DNA of 24,601 nucleotides from JASFQI01 sp050115555 (GCA_050115555.1 JASFQI010000029.1:1-24601), one strand, 5' to 3'. Shown: positions 1 through 8,125, numbered from the stretch's first letter. The notes: generated from the letters alone by a model not told the origin. A program made the numbers and translations.

Positions 1-148
1 GAGCGGGGTATGGATTCCCATCCGATATCCCGCTCTCAACGAATTCCCACTCCTTGACGCTCTCTGTTTGAAAGAAATTATAGCCATGGGCCCAGGGATT
101 TTCAAGCGGAAAATGCTCGCCCTCGACAAAAAAAAGGGGCCCGCTCAT
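1..148 (-). CDS. Partial hypothetical protein, N-terminal 49 residues
   Basis: An open frame runs on the minus strand from ATG at 148-146 to the window edge with no stop, so the 3' part lies outside. The start overlaps the stop of the upstream polysaccharide deacetylase as ATGA (148-145), which suggests translational coupling within the same operon. The visible protein begins MSGPLFFVEGEHF and is rich in aromatic and acidic residues; there is no signal peptide or recognisable motif. An eight-T run lies inside the fifth to seventh codons. The upstream ribosome site is weak. I do not recognise the family. Confidence rests on the overlap and the uninterrupted frame only. Confidence 0.45.
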   Translation of the reverse strand, partial: MSGPLFFVEGEHFPLENPWAHGYNFFQTESVKEWEFVESGISDGNPYPA

Positions 149-1347
149 TCTGTGATCTCGGATACCGGGACGGTTTCCACGAACTCTTTCAAGCGGTCGG
201 CTTCATGACGCAATGCATCCAGGGTTCCTGGGAACGGGTGTGCAATGCCCACGGCCGCACCCCGATGGCGGGCGATGCTCACCAGCCGGTCCAGCTGCCG
301 TGCAATCGCCTCCTCCGAGGGTTCGTTGTCCAGAAAGACATTGCGCTGCGCCGTGCGAACCCCCATTTCCCGGGCCAACCGGTATGCCACGGAGTGGCCC
401 GAGGTCTTGCTGTCCACAAAGAACAGGCCTTTTTTCCCGAGCTCTTCAAGGACGACGGCCGTCTGAGCTGCATGCTCTGTGAAAGAGGACCCCATGTGGT
501 TGTTGGCCCCTTCGGCACCCGGCACCTCCTTCAGGTGTCGGCTCAGCAGGTTCCGAATCTCCCCATCATCCATACCATTGAGCAGCGCACCCGGACCGGG
601 ATTGAGCTCGGGGTAGCCCTTAGGTTCCATAGGAATGTGGAGCATGAGCTCACGGTGCCGCGTTTTCGCCACACGAGCCACATCCCCTGTCCGCGGCGCC
701 ATGGGCAGCACGGAAAAGCACAACGGCAAATTCACCTCTGCAAGCGCGCGGGCCATTCCGCGATCATACCCGAGATCGTCCACAATGATGGCGACCCTCG
801 GTTTCCGTTTCTCCCGTACCGGAGCCCCGAGTGGATCTTTCTCGATCCTCAGACGGATCCTGTGTGTGTAACGATGTCCTGCGTAGATGCGATAGACCGC
901 CTCGGACGACGGCTCCGCCTCCTTCCAGCACTGGATTTCCGGCTCCAGGGAAGCGAAATGTTCTCGCAGTCTGGCCTCCACTTGCTCGAGGGTGCTCTCA
1001 TCCTTCACCCGTACCTGAATCTCAGAAAAGTCCCAGGTCTCTCCGCCCGCGTGTCGATGTCCCACATCCATAAACAGGACATCCTTCTCTTGGATCCCAC
1101 TCCGGTAGAGCACCTCGTAGACGGCCTGATCGATACGAGCGATTCGGTCCTGAAACGGACGGGGGCGGGTATGGATTTCCTCGTAGGCCGGCTGCGGTAC
1201 GGGTGCAGGGGGAGAGGCCGGAGAGTAAAGGGTGAGCCCGATAAGCCCTCCAGCCAGTAGGATCACACCCATCCCCACCCAAGGGAGAGCCCTCCTGATC
1301 CCCTTGGTTCTTGCTCGCTTCTTGGTCTTTTTCCTGGATTTCGTCAT
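145..1347 (-). CDS. Divergent polysaccharide deacetylase family protein (YibQ/DUF610-like)
   Basis: A 400-residue protein. A basic N-terminus (about residues 1-20) is followed by one membrane segment at about 22-42 and a proline-rich linker, so the rest is expected to lie in the periplasm. The C-terminal half begins PRVAIIVDDLGYD and contains LMLHIPMEP, a GANNHMGSSFT block and GIAHPFPGT. These are the hallmarks of the divergent polysaccharide deacetylase family, a NodB-like fold with a changed metal site. The family is thought to act on envelope polysaccharide, but its substrate is not established. It lies 56 bp downstream of the S41 protease gene in the same orientation, the last complete gene of the ftsEX-envC-ctpA run. 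The family call is firm; the biochemical role is inference. Confidence 0.9.
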   Translation of the reverse strand: MTKSRKKTKKRARTKGIRRALPWVGMGVILLAGGLIGLTLYSPASPPAPVPQPAYEEIHTRPRPFQDRIARIDQAVYEVLYRSGIQEKDVLFMDVGHRHAGGETWDFSEIQVRVKDESTLEQVEARLREHFASLEPEIQCWKEAEPSSEAVYRIYAGHRYTHRIRLRIEKDPLGAPVREKRKPRVAIIVDDLGYDRGMARALAEVNLPLCFSVLPMAPRTGDVARVAKTRHRELMLHIPMEPKGYPELNPGPGALLNGMDDGEIRNLLSRHLKEVPGAEGANNHMGSSFTEHAAQTAVVLEELGKKGLFFVDSKTSGHSVAYRLAREMGVRTAQRNVFLDNEPSEEAIARQLDRLVSIARHRGAAVGIAHPFPGTLDALRHEADRLKEFVETVPVSEITE

Positions 1348-1403
1348 GCTGTGAGCCGCCGCCCCCGTTCCTCATCCGTCGCGGGAGCGGAACGACCCGG
1401 GGA

Positions 1404-2741
1404 TTAAGGCGTCGTCCGAATCTGTGAAAACAGGCTCCAGCTCTTGAGGAGTTGAAGTGCATGGCGCACCTGGTTGTCCCTCTCGAGGATCTCCTCCGCC
1501 CGTTCGTCCAGCTCCCCTTCTTCCACGGACTGATCACTGCTCGTTTTATCGGAATCGACCTCGTTCGGCATATGCCCTTTCAGGTCTTTTTCTCTCAAAA
1601 AATGGGGTCTTTTCTTTTCCTCTTCGTCTTGACTTGAGGGCACGAACGGAAATTCAATATCCGGCACGATTCCCTTCAGCTGAATGGAGTTCCCGCTGGG
1701 GGTGTAGTATCTCGCCGTAGTCAGGCGAAGACCGGATCCATCCGAGAGCGGCAGGATGGTCTGAACGGATCCCTTTCCAAATGTCTTGGTCCCGAGAATA
1801 AGCGCCCGCTTGTTGTCCTGCATGGCCCCGGCGACAATCTCGGAGGCGCTGGCGCTTCCCTCATTCACCAGCACGATCATGGGGTAGTTCCGGCTTGAAC
1901 CGTTGTGATGAGCAGAAACCTCCATGTTCTGAGAGGGATCGCGGCCCTTGGTGCTCACGATCAGGCCTTTGTCGAGAAACAGGTCCGAAACCTTGATCGC
2001 CTGATCCAGCAATCCTCCAGGATTGTTCCTCAAATCCAGGATGAGGCCCTTCAGTCCCTCTCCCGACTCCAACTCTCTCAGTGCGGATTTCAAGTCCTCT
2101 TCCGTCTTGCTCTGGAAATTGGAGATCCGTACATAGCCGATGTCCGGGCTGATCCTGTAAGACCGAACGCTCCGGAGGGGAATGACATCGCGAGTAATGG
2201 AAAAGTCCAGTGGTTTCTCGCTTCCCTCCCGGGATACTGTCAGCTTGACCTCGGTTCCCTTGGGGCCCCGAATCCTCTTGACCGCGTCGGACAAGGTCAT
2301 GTCATTCGTGAGTTCGTCATTGATCTTGATGATGCGATCCCCGGCCTTTATCCCGGCCTTGTATGCCGGGGTGCCCTCGATGGGAGAAACCACAGTGATG
2401 ACATTGTCGCGGGTGGTAATCTCGATCCCCACGCCGGTGAAGCTCCCCTTGGTCTCGATCATGAGGTCCTTGTGTTCCTGCTTCGTCATAAAAGCGGAAT
2501 GCGGATCGAGGCTCTCCACCATCCCCTTGATGGCTCCGTAGATCAATTCCTGGGGATCCTTGGGCTCCACGTAGTTCTCTTCGATCTGCCTCAGGACCTC
2601 GGCGAATACTTCAATATTCTGGTACACCTTGTCGGTGCCTGCCTTCACATCGGCACCGCTTCCTTGAAAGAAAAACAATCCTAATACGAGAAGGCTCAAC
2701 CACAGGACGTGGGGCGCGGCCTTCCTGCTTAAACGCTTCAT
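1404..2741 (-). CDS. ctpA: S41 family C-terminal processing peptidase (CtpA/Prc type)
   Basis: A 445-residue exported serine protease. Residues 1-28 form a signal peptide or anchor. A PDZ domain spans about 95-175, with the carboxylate-binding loop near GVGIEI. The peptidase core follows. By alignment with CtpB and D1 protease the Ser-Lys dyad is S298 (in EGSASASE) and K323 (in TFGKGSVQ), with Q327 as the third residue, so the enzyme looks active. A charged tail after about residue 370 is not part of the core. Carboxy-terminal proteases of this family trim or degrade periplasmic proteins, including murein hydrolases in several bacteria. Its place after envC fits a role in controlling cell-wall cleavage, though that link is inferred. 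About 320 bp of non-coding DNA with a repeat lie upstream, so it may have its own promoter. Confidence 0.95.
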   Translation of the reverse strand: MKRLSRKAAPHVLWLSLLVLGLFFFQGSGADVKAGTDKVYQNIEVFAEVLRQIEENYVEPKDPQELIYGAIKGMVESLDPHSAFMTKQEHKDLMIETKGSFTGVGIEITTRDNVITVVSPIEGTPAYKAGIKAGDRIIKINDELTNDMTLSDAVKRIRGPKGTEVKLTVSREGSEKPLDFSITRDVIPLRSVRSYRISPDIGYVRISNFQSKTEEDLKSALRELESGEGLKGLILDLRNNPGGLLDQAIKVSDLFLDKGLIVSTKGRDPSQNMEVSAHHNGSSRNYPMIVLVNEGSASASEIVAGAMQDNKRALILGTKTFGKGSVQTILPLSDGSGLRLTTARYYTPSGNSIQLKGIVPDIEFPFVPSSQDEEEKKRPHFLREKDLKGHMPNEVDSDKTSSDQSVEEGELDERAEEILERDNQVRHALQLLKSWSLFSQIRTTP

Positions 2742-3062
2742 ATTCGTGCTCCTGATGAAATCGTTAGGGATGTTGAAACTCCCCGTCGTCCCTCAACCTT
2801 GGGGCGGGGGATACGCAGGCGGTGTTTTTGACGGTCTTGTAAAAAACCACTCGACCGCTGTGGACTACGCTGTAAGGCCTTGGAATCGCAATGGGCAAAT
2901 CTGTGGGTCACGGCTTTTTTCGATTCCATCATCCTTTCAGTCCATTCCATTCGAAAACCGCCCGAGCCGTTCGCTCGATACCTCGGCAACGATCTCCGGG
3001 GATACCGATGAATGCAGTGTTCTCGCCGTAATCTTTAATAATACCTCTGATCAACTCATGGG
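2742..3062. other. Intergenic region between envC and ctpA
   Basis: This 321-bp gap holds copy A of a ~95-nt dispersed repeat (2829-2924). I see no convincing gene here. The short minus-strand frame across it (2738-2989) matches in the same reading phase a frame across the second repeat copy near 21.3 kb, but it has no good ribosome site and is best read as part of the repeat. A GC-rich stretch with complementary CCCCGTC and GGCGGGG-like runs (about 2780-2810) could form a hairpin just upstream of ctpA. Confidence 0.5.
2829..2924 (-). repeat. Dispersed ~95-nt intergenic repeat, copy A
   Basis: Read on the minus strand, this segment aligns with 21311-21405 on the plus strand. Over the best 78 columns (2829-2906 against 21328-21405) there are about 62 identities and no gaps. 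The longest shared block is CAGCGGTCGAG, with flanking shared words ATTTGCC, ATTCCAAG and GACCGTCA. The copy lies upstream of ctpA in the same direction as that gene. Its origin is unknown; no terminal repeats or target duplications were recognised. Confidence 0.8.
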
Positions 3063-4250
3063 TCAATGCACTTTTATCCATGCAAGAGGATCCAGGGACT
3101 CCCCCCCTTTTCGAAGCTCGAAATAGAGGCCCGGTCCGGAAAGCGACTCCGTATCCCCTGCCGAACCGATGACGTCCCCCTTTCGAATCACGTCCCCCTC
3201 ATCACATTTTCGCTGGGATAGGTGTGCGGAAACGGAAAAGAACCGCGAACCATGGTTGATGATCAGTATCTGCCCGTACCCCTTCAACCATCCTGAGTAA
3301 TCCACCCGCCCGTCGTAGATCGCCTTGACATCGCCACCGGCCTTTCCCTGAATGAAAATCCCACGATGGGTCATGACGGACCCGGCTCCCAGCGGATGGT
3401 AGTCGCGGATGATCTTCCCTTCGTACGGAAGAGGGAGCATGCCTTTAAAGTCACTGAAATCCGAAGTAAGATTGGACCGCTTTTTCGTTTCTGTCTCCAG
3501 GTTTGCAAGGGTATCCTTGAGGTTCCGCGCCGCAGCCTCCAACTCCTTGACAGCGGTCTCGTAGAACTCCTTTTCCCGATGGATCTTCATCAGGAGCAGG
3601 ACCTTTTTCTCGATTTCCTCTTCGAGAGAACCGACTTTCCTCTCCTCCTCTTTTTCCAGGCGGCTTACCACATGGACCTTCTCCTCCACCGCCTTCACCT
3701 GTTCCCTGTGGTTCCCGAGGACCTGAAGCATCCCTTCCAGTCGCTCCCGATCCTTGCCCATGAGAATCCGCAGATAGTACATCCTCTTTCTGAGATCGTC
3801 CAAGTCGTTGGATGTGGCCAGCAGCTGGACGTAACCGCGTCTCGCATACTTGTAATAGGCGACCAGCTTGCTTCCGAGACGATTCCGAACCTTCTGTACC
3901 TTGGCTTCGATTCCCAGGAGCCGGTTGCGCATCTTTTCCAGCTCGACCTTTCGAGGCTGTATTTTTTTCTCCAGCTTTTCCACGAGATCGCTTTTTTCCG
4001 CGATGCGCTTCTCGATTTCCGCCAGCTGCCCCAGAAGGTTCTTCTCTCGGACGTCGAACTTGACGTACTGCTCCCGTTCCCGGGACAACTCCTCCTCGAT
4101 CTGCCGAATCTGGTCGCTCTTCTCCGCCTCCGTCTCAGCCGCACCGACCGGAGTCGAACCCGCAATGAAAAGCAAGCCTATCAAGAACCGGGCCGCAATG
4201 CCGTCCCAGTGTCTTCTCATCTTTCGTGGCCTCGTGAATGACCTTCTCAT
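3063..4250 (-). CDS. envC: Murein hydrolase activator EnvC family protein (degenerate LytM/M23 domain)
   Basis: A 395-residue periplasmic protein from the start used here (4250, preceded by GGTGAG). A start at 4220 gives a tighter signal peptide, and the frame extends back to 4337, overlapping ftsX. A hydrophobic leader ending near VGAAET is followed by about 220 residues of charged coiled coil and a C-terminal LytM domain. Catalytic LytM enzymes have HxGxD and HLHFE zinc motifs. Here the equivalents are HRGIFI and GLYFELR, so zinc ligands are missing, as in E. coli EnvC. In that system FtsEX drives a conformational change in EnvC, which switches on septal amidases. Direct linkage to ftsE and ftsX supports the same role. 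The amidase itself is not in the window. Confidence 0.93.
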   Translation of the reverse strand: MRRSFTRPRKMRRHWDGIAARFLIGLLFIAGSTPVGAAETEAEKSDQIRQIEEELSREREQYVKFDVREKNLLGQLAEIEKRIAEKSDLVEKLEKKIQPRKVELEKMRNRLLGIEAKVQKVRNRLGSKLVAYYKYARRGYVQLLATSNDLDDLRKRMYYLRILMGKDRERLEGMLQVLGNHREQVKAVEEKVHVVSRLEKEEERKVGSLEEEIEKKVLLLMKIHREKEFYETAVKELEAAARNLKDTLANLETETKKRSNLTSDFSDFKGMLPLPYEGKIIRDYHPLGAGSVMTHRGIFIQGKAGGDVKAIYDGRVDYSGWLKGYGQILIINHGSRFFSVSAHLSQRKCDEGDVIRKGDVIGSAGDTESLSGPGLYFELRKGGESLDPLAWIKVH

Positions 4251-4302
4251 GAACTCACCGAAAAAGGACGACACAGGGAGGGACTCGCGGGCCGAACATT
4301 TT

Positions 4303-5202
4303 TCAGGCCCCGGCATGGAAGAACCGCCCAACCGCAATCAGGCCTCCGGCCAAACCGAGCAGAACGCTCAGTCCTGCGAGACCGAGCCAAGCCCAGACAG
4401 GGAGAAAGACGACATGAAGCACTGGAAACGCAGAGGCATACAGGGGTTTCAAGGACATCAGGCTGTATACGAGGTACAGCACACCCACGGCGATCAACCC
4501 CCCGATCAATCCCTGGAAAGAGCCTTCCAGGAGGAACGGGACCTTGACGAATCCGTCCGTGGCACCCACGAGCTTATATATTTCGATCTCGTCCGTTCGG
4601 GCATAAATCGTGAGCTTGATCGTGTTCGTGGTGATGAATAACACGGCCAGACAAAGCAGTCCCCCCACAATGAAGCCACCTGCCTTGATCAGAGACAAGA
4701 TGCCCTGAAACCGATCGATCCACTGCTCGCTGTATTGAACTTCCTCCACCCCGGCGATGGACTCCAGATCCTCCTTGATTTTTTCAGCGTGAAGGCTCTG
4801 GACGTCCGCGTCCTTGAACATGAGTTCAAAAGAGGCCGGCAGGGGATTCCGTTCAAACCCGTCGAGCAGTGCAGCCTGCGACCCAAAGGCCTCCCGCAGA
4901 CTCTCCATGGCCTCTTCCTTGCTGATGTATCCTCGAATCTCCGCATTCGGCAGCCCTTTTAGGGCCTCATGAATCTGCCTGCGCCCCTTTTCTCCGATGT
5001 CGTCCTCCAGGTAAACGGACATGGATAGAGACTGACCCCATTCCAGGAGCCAGGCGTTGAGATTCACAATGAACAGGAGAAAGGCCCCGAACAGGAGAAT
5101 GGAGATCGTGATGGTCCCCATGCTGATCAGGTGAATCAACCGTTGCTCCAGGATATTCGAAACCGCCCGTTTAAAAAAATATGTCCAGAGTCGCAGAGTC
5201 AT
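4303..5202 (-). CDS. ftsX: Cell-division ABC transporter permease FtsX
   Basis: A 299-residue integral membrane protein with the FtsX layout: a cytoplasmic N-terminus, TM1 at about residues 22-45, a ~120-residue periplasmic loop, then three further helices at about 172-192, 218-242 and 268-292. The loop includes the LEDDIGEKGRRQIHEAL segment typical of the extracellular domain that contacts EnvC-like activators. It pairs with FtsE to form a complex that transmits ATP hydrolysis across the membrane to wall hydrolases at the septum rather than transporting a solute. It begins 24 bp after the ftsE stop, and its stop precedes the chosen envC start by 52 bp, so the three genes are very likely one operon. 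Confidence 0.96.
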   Translation of the reverse strand: MTLRLWTYFFKRAVSNILEQRLIHLISMGTITISILLFGAFLLFIVNLNAWLLEWGQSLSMSVYLEDDIGEKGRRQIHEALKGLPNAEIRGYISKEEAMESLREAFGSQAALLDGFERNPLPASFELMFKDADVQSLHAEKIKEDLESIAGVEEVQYSEQWIDRFQGILSLIKAGGFIVGGLLCLAVLFITTNTIKLTIYARTDEIEIYKLVGATDGFVKVPFLLEGSFQGLIGGLIAVGVLYLVYSLMSLKPLYASAFPVLHVVFLPVWAWLGLAGLSVLLGLAGGLIAVGRFFHAGA

Positions 5203-5226
5203 GGGTTTCGTTCCTGGAGGTACACT

Positions 5227-5892
5227 TCATTCGGGTTTGGTCTCCTGAACCACCTGTCCGTGTCGGAGATGGATGGTTCTCTGATCAGTGTCCCGAAGAA
5301 GTTCCCTGCTATGGGTGGCAAAAAGTAAGGTGGTGCCGCGAAGGTTGATGGTCCGAAAAAGGAGCATGATCTCGTTGGTAATGTCCGGATCCAGGCTCCC
5401 GGTGGGTTCGTCGGCCAGCAATATGATGGGATCGTTAATAATGGCCCGCGCTATGGCGATCCGCTGCTGCTCACCTCCCGAGAGCTCCTGCGGGTAAAGC
5501 GTTTCTTTCCGGCTCAGGCCCACAGCGCGGAGCATCTGGTGGGTTTTTTTTCGAATGACAGCCTGGCGTTCGCCCGTGACCTCCAAGGCGATAGCCACAT
5601 TTTGAAACACCGTTTTTCCCGGCAGCAATTTGAAATCTTGAAAGACAAAACCGATTTTTCGTCGCATGAGGTCAAGCTTGGCGCGACGAATGCGAGATAG
5701 ATTGATGTTGCTGATCAGGATCTGTCCGTCGCTCGGCCGCTGGGCACCGAAGATCAATCGCAGCAGCGTGGTCTTGCCCGCCCCGCTCGGACCGGTGATG
5801 AAAACAAACTCCCCCTGTCGAATCCGGAGGTTGATGTCGGCCAAGGCCACATTCTGGCCGTATCGCTTGGAGACATTGAATAGTTTTATCAT
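5227..5892 (-). CDS. ftsE: Cell-division ATP-binding protein FtsE
   Basis: A 221-residue ABC ATPase of normal FtsE length. Walker A is GPSGAGKT (34-41), the Q-loop region FVFQDFKLL is at about 82-90, the signature LSGGEQQ at 137-143, Walker B ILLADEPTGSLD at about 157-168, and the switch histidine lies in FATHS. It powers FtsX to activate EnvC and hence septal peptidoglycan cleavage. It is the first gene of the division block. No Shine-Dalgarno sequence is visible in the 10 bp before the ATG. The nearest purine run (AGGGAG) lies 18 nt upstream, inside the end of a 63-nt repeat that abuts the gene. Confidence 0.97.
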   Translation of the reverse strand: MIKLFNVSKRYGQNVALADINLRIRQGEFVFITGPSGAGKTTLLRLIFGAQRPSDGQILISNINLSRIRRAKLDLMRRKIGFVFQDFKLLPGKTVFQNVAIALEVTGERQAVIRKKTHQMLRAVGLSRKETLYPQELSGGEQQRIAIARAIINDPIILLADEPTGSLDPDITNEIMLLFRTINLRGTTLLFATHSRELLRDTDQRTIHLRHGQVVQETKPE

Positions 5893-5903
5893 GCCGGAGG
5901 CGT

Positions 5904-5966
5904 ATTGAATCTCCCTGCGTTCCCGCTTCAGCGGGATGAGGAATACGCGAGCGAAGCATTTTCAAT
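5904..5966 (+). repeat. 63-nt hairpin repeat, copy 1
   Basis: A 63-nt element starting ATTGAATCTCCCTG and ending GCATTTTCAAT, so its ends are short inverted repeats (ATTGAA/TTCAAT). In the middle TCCCGCTTCAGCGGGA forms a small hairpin. The copy at 13170-13232 has the same length and about 50 of 63 bases identical. Its hairpin arms are conserved while the loop differs (CCCGC..GCGGG). It ends 11 bp before the ftsE start codon, so it is probably transcribed as part of the ftsE leader. Confidence 0.8.
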
Positions 5967-6025
5967 CTCCCCGCAGGATTGTGCGAGGAGTCCCAAATGA
6001 TAAGGCATTCTGCTCACATGAATGT

Positions 6026-6085
6026 CGCTCGCTCTCCCCGGACTCCCGTGCGGGGAGCGTGCGAGCGAAGCATTTTCGTCGCCCA
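6026..6085 (+). repeat. Large hairpin with partial copy of the 63-nt repeat
   Basis: CGCTCGC (6026-6032) pairs with GCGAGCG (6061-6067), and CTCCCCG (6034-6040) pairs with CGGGGAG (6051-6057). Together they give a two-part stem separated by a 1/3-nt internal loop. The right arm runs into GCGAGCGAAGCATTTTC, the same word that ends the 63-nt repeat copies. This makes it a rearranged or partial family member between tolC and ftsE. No T-run follows on the minus strand, so it is not a classical terminator for the TolC gene, although a strong stem here could still slow transcription. Confidence 0.65.
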
Positions 6086-6139
6086 CGAGATTGGCGGAGC
6101 GTCTCGGTTACACCCTGCGACCCTATTGGACCTGCGGGG

Positions 6140-7480
6140 TCAATACGTCCCAAGAGCCCGCTCCAGCCTAGCCCGTGCAATGTGATGGCTGTAAAGCGCG
6201 CTATAGTAGTTGGTCAGGGCACGAGTGAGCAGTGTCTGGGCATCCAGGACCTCAGTAGAGGTGGCCACCTGCGCCTTGTAGCGCTCCCGGCTCACCCGTA
6301 GATTCTCCTCGGCCTGCTCCACCGCCTTCGTGGTCGTGGGGATGTTCTTCTCGGCCTCGTCCAGGTCCAGATACGCCTGCTTGATCTCGAGCCGAATCTG
6401 GTCCTCGAGTGCTGAGCGCGTCTGCAAAAGCTGCAAGCGCACACTGTCTACTTCCCTCACGGCACTTCGCGTCTTTCCCCACTCGAAGAACGTCCACGAG
6501 AGCACTCCCATCACCTGCCACCGGTTCCCCTCATGGACCGGGCTCCCATTGAGGTCGAACTCGTCCCCCTCCTTGATGTAGTCGTACTGGAGAGAGATGT
6601 CGGGCATGTAGTCGCTGCGAGCCAGGCGACGGCTCTGATCGGTCTGCTCTAGCTTCACCATCAGTGCAGCGATCTCCGGCCGGCTCTCCAGGGCCTCGTT
6701 CACATACTCGGTAAACTCTCCGGTTTCGGGACGATAGTCTTGAATATCCTCGAGGGTCACCGGAGCGTCAATAGTCCGGGCAAGTGCGACATTGAACGAC
6801 GCACGCGCAATGCGCGCCGCGTTCTGGGCCTTGATCAGGTCGTATTCGGCGTTTGACAGTTCCACCTCCGCCTTGAGCAGGTCATTGATGGGAATCATGC
6901 CCACGTCGTAAAAACTGCGTGCGACTTTCACATGGGATTTCAGTGATTGAACCGCCTTCTCGGTGACCTCCACACCGCGATCCGCCCCGAGCACACCGAA
7001 GTAGGCCTGTTTGACGCGTAACGCCAGATCGAGCTTTTCCAGCTCGAGCCCCAGCTCGGCCTCGTCGATGCCGAGCTTGCCCAGCTCATACTGGCTCAGG
7101 AGGGCAAATCCGGTGAAAACGGGCTGCGTGATGGTGGCCTTCCATTGGTAGTTATCCTCCAGGCTGACCGGCGATCCGGGGATCGTGATCGCACCGAAGT
7201 TCATCGGCTCGGTATACCTGTCCTCATCCAGACGCGTGTAGCTGTAAGTCGTGCTGAACTTGGGCAGGAAGTCCGCCCTGGCCTGCTCTTTGACGGCCTT
7301 GGACTCGTTGATTTTCTCCTCCTTGGCCTTCACATTCCAGTTGGTTTTAAGGGCTTCCTCAATGCTCTCGCGAAGGGTAAACACCCTTCCCTCTTCCCCT
7401 GCGTTCACCTGTGGAGCAACTCCCAACAGAATCGCCGTTATTCCCATGAGAAACGTACGAATCACTGTCTCGTGTTTCAT
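6140..7480 (-). CDS. TolC family outer membrane efflux protein
   Basis: A 446-residue protein from the ATG at 7480, preceded by AAGGGG 8 nt upstream; the longer open frame to 7618 adds 46 residues unlike a signal peptide. A signal sequence of about 27 residues ends PQVNAGEEG. Two outer-membrane-efflux repeats follow (about residues 35-225 and 240-440). They contain the usual markers: TLRESIEEALKTNW near the start, PVFTGF in the first barrel strands, LDLALRVKQAYFGVL and LEIKQAYLDLDEAE in the paired helices. Such proteins form trimeric channels that export drugs, peptides or polysaccharide with an inner-membrane pump and adaptor. No pump or adaptor gene lies nearby, so the substrate cannot be stated. 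The upstream gap has two inverted repeats that could be operators. Confidence 0.92.
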   Translation of the reverse strand: MKHETVIRTFLMGITAILLGVAPQVNAGEEGRVFTLRESIEEALKTNWNVKAKEEKINESKAVKEQARADFLPKFSTTYSYTRLDEDRYTEPMNFGAITIPGSPVSLEDNYQWKATITQPVFTGFALLSQYELGKLGIDEAELGLELEKLDLALRVKQAYFGVLGADRGVEVTEKAVQSLKSHVKVARSFYDVGMIPINDLLKAEVELSNAEYDLIKAQNAARIARASFNVALARTIDAPVTLEDIQDYRPETGEFTEYVNEALESRPEIAALMVKLEQTDQSRRLARSDYMPDISLQYDYIKEGDEFDLNGSPVHEGNRWQVMGVLSWTFFEWGKTRSAVREVDSVRLQLLQTRSALEDQIRLEIKQAYLDLDEAEKNIPTTTKAVEQAEENLRVSRERYKAQVATSTEVLDAQTLLTRALTNYYSALYSHHIARARLERALGTY

Positions 7481-7604
7481 TCTCTCACCCCTTGAAATCG
7501 CAGGACGACCCTTCCTGGTCACCCTTTCACGGCGTGTCGAACGGATGGTTCCCCTTTTCCGACAATCCGGTTTCTCGAAGTTCCATGGAACGGAATACGA
7601 ACCC

Positions 7605-7632
7605 TTTGACCAGGGCAAAACAGCCGGTCAAA
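7605..7632. promoter_or_regulatory. Inverted repeat TTTGACC-N14-GGTCAAA
   Basis: Seven-base perfect arms at 7605-7611 and 7626-7632, separated by 14 bases. It lies about 125 bp upstream of the chosen TolC start. The spacing and length suit an operator for a dimeric regulator. No regulator gene is adjacent, so this is inference from symmetry alone. Confidence 0.4.
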
Positions 7633-7704
7633 ACACGCGCATCCTTACATGGAGTGCATAAACTCTGCATGTTGAATAGAATAGGGCCCGGCAGATGTCA
7701 ATCT

Positions 7705-7743
7705 CATTCGAATCCGAACCACGCGATGGACGTGATTCGAATG
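7705..7743. promoter_or_regulatory. Ten-base inverted repeat CATTCGAATC / GATTCGAATG
   Basis: Perfect 10-nt arms at 7705-7714 and 7734-7743 with a 19-nt spacer. Inside the spacer, CACG and CGTG extend the pairing after a bulge. Each arm also contains the self-complementary ATTCGAAT. It sits 73 bp beyond the 3' end of the small Cys-rich gene and about 225 bp before the TolC start. It could be an operator or a hairpin in the mRNA 3' end; there is no T-run to call it a terminator. Confidence 0.45.
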
Positions 7744-7816
7744 CCCCGGAAGATGATTGCGCCCGAATCCTTGGAAGGAACCAGCGCGTTCGGGTGAAGC
7801 AAGAAAACAGCTTACC

Positions 7817-8125
7817 TCATTCGGGATCTTCATGCCCCAGAAGGATCATGCGGTTTCTCGCCGCTTCAATCCGCTTTGCCTCCCAGGTCTCCCACTCTGT
7901 GCGCAATCGCTCCAGCTCCTGCTGGATATCGCTTTCGCCTTCGGAGGCGCTCTCAGCCGGCTGGGGCGCGTGGGTTCCCTGCCGCGCCTTCAGGGCACGA
8001 ACCCGCTCCTTGATCGAACGAAGCGCATCCAGGGCCTCTTTCTCCTCGGCCGACGGCACCTCTTTGGGCCCACAAGTCCCTCCGCATGATTGGCCACACT
8101 CCTTGCCTTTCGTAAGCTCATCCAT
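7817..8125 (-). CDS. Small hypothetical protein with an N-terminal Cys motif
   Basis: A 102-residue protein with a strong ribosome site (AGGAGGAGGAAGG) just before the ATG at 8125. The N-terminus holds three cysteines in CGQSCGGTC (residues 10-18), which could bind a metal or cluster. The rest is highly charged and predicted helical, with a coiled-coil-like stretch from about 48 to 92 broken by an Ala/Pro/Gln-rich linker. There is no signal peptide. I do not recognise the family. It stands alone between two non-coding gaps. Confidence 0.7.
   Translation of the reverse strand: MDELTKGKECGQSCGGTCGPKEVPSAEEKEALDALRSIKERVRALKARQGTHAPQPAESASEGESDIQQELERLRTEWETWEAKRIEAARNRMILLGHEDPE

Larger units (their letters stand above)
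7481..7816. other. Intergenic region upstream of the TolC-family gene
   Basis: This 336-bp gap contains no supported gene. It carries two inverted repeats (7605-7632 and 7705-7743) and a shorter GAGT/ACTC dyad near 7648-7671. On the minus strand it should hold the TolC promoter; I could not pick out a clear -35/-10 pair. Confidence 0.45.

Noticed and set aside
205..1260. 351-codon plus-strand frame opposite the polysaccharide deacetylase gene
   Set aside because: It is fully antisense to a gene with clear family motifs and gives a protein rich in His, Arg and Pro without domains; a shadow of high-GC codon use.
6026..6067. Strong hairpin as a Rho-independent terminator of the TolC gene
   Set aside because: No run of T follows on the transcribed strand, and the hairpin shares words with the 63-nt repeat, so it was listed as repeat.
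5904..6085. CRISPR array from the clustered repeats
   Set aside because: Only two related words lie together, spacing is irregular, the copies differ, and the other copies are 7-8 kb away on either strand.
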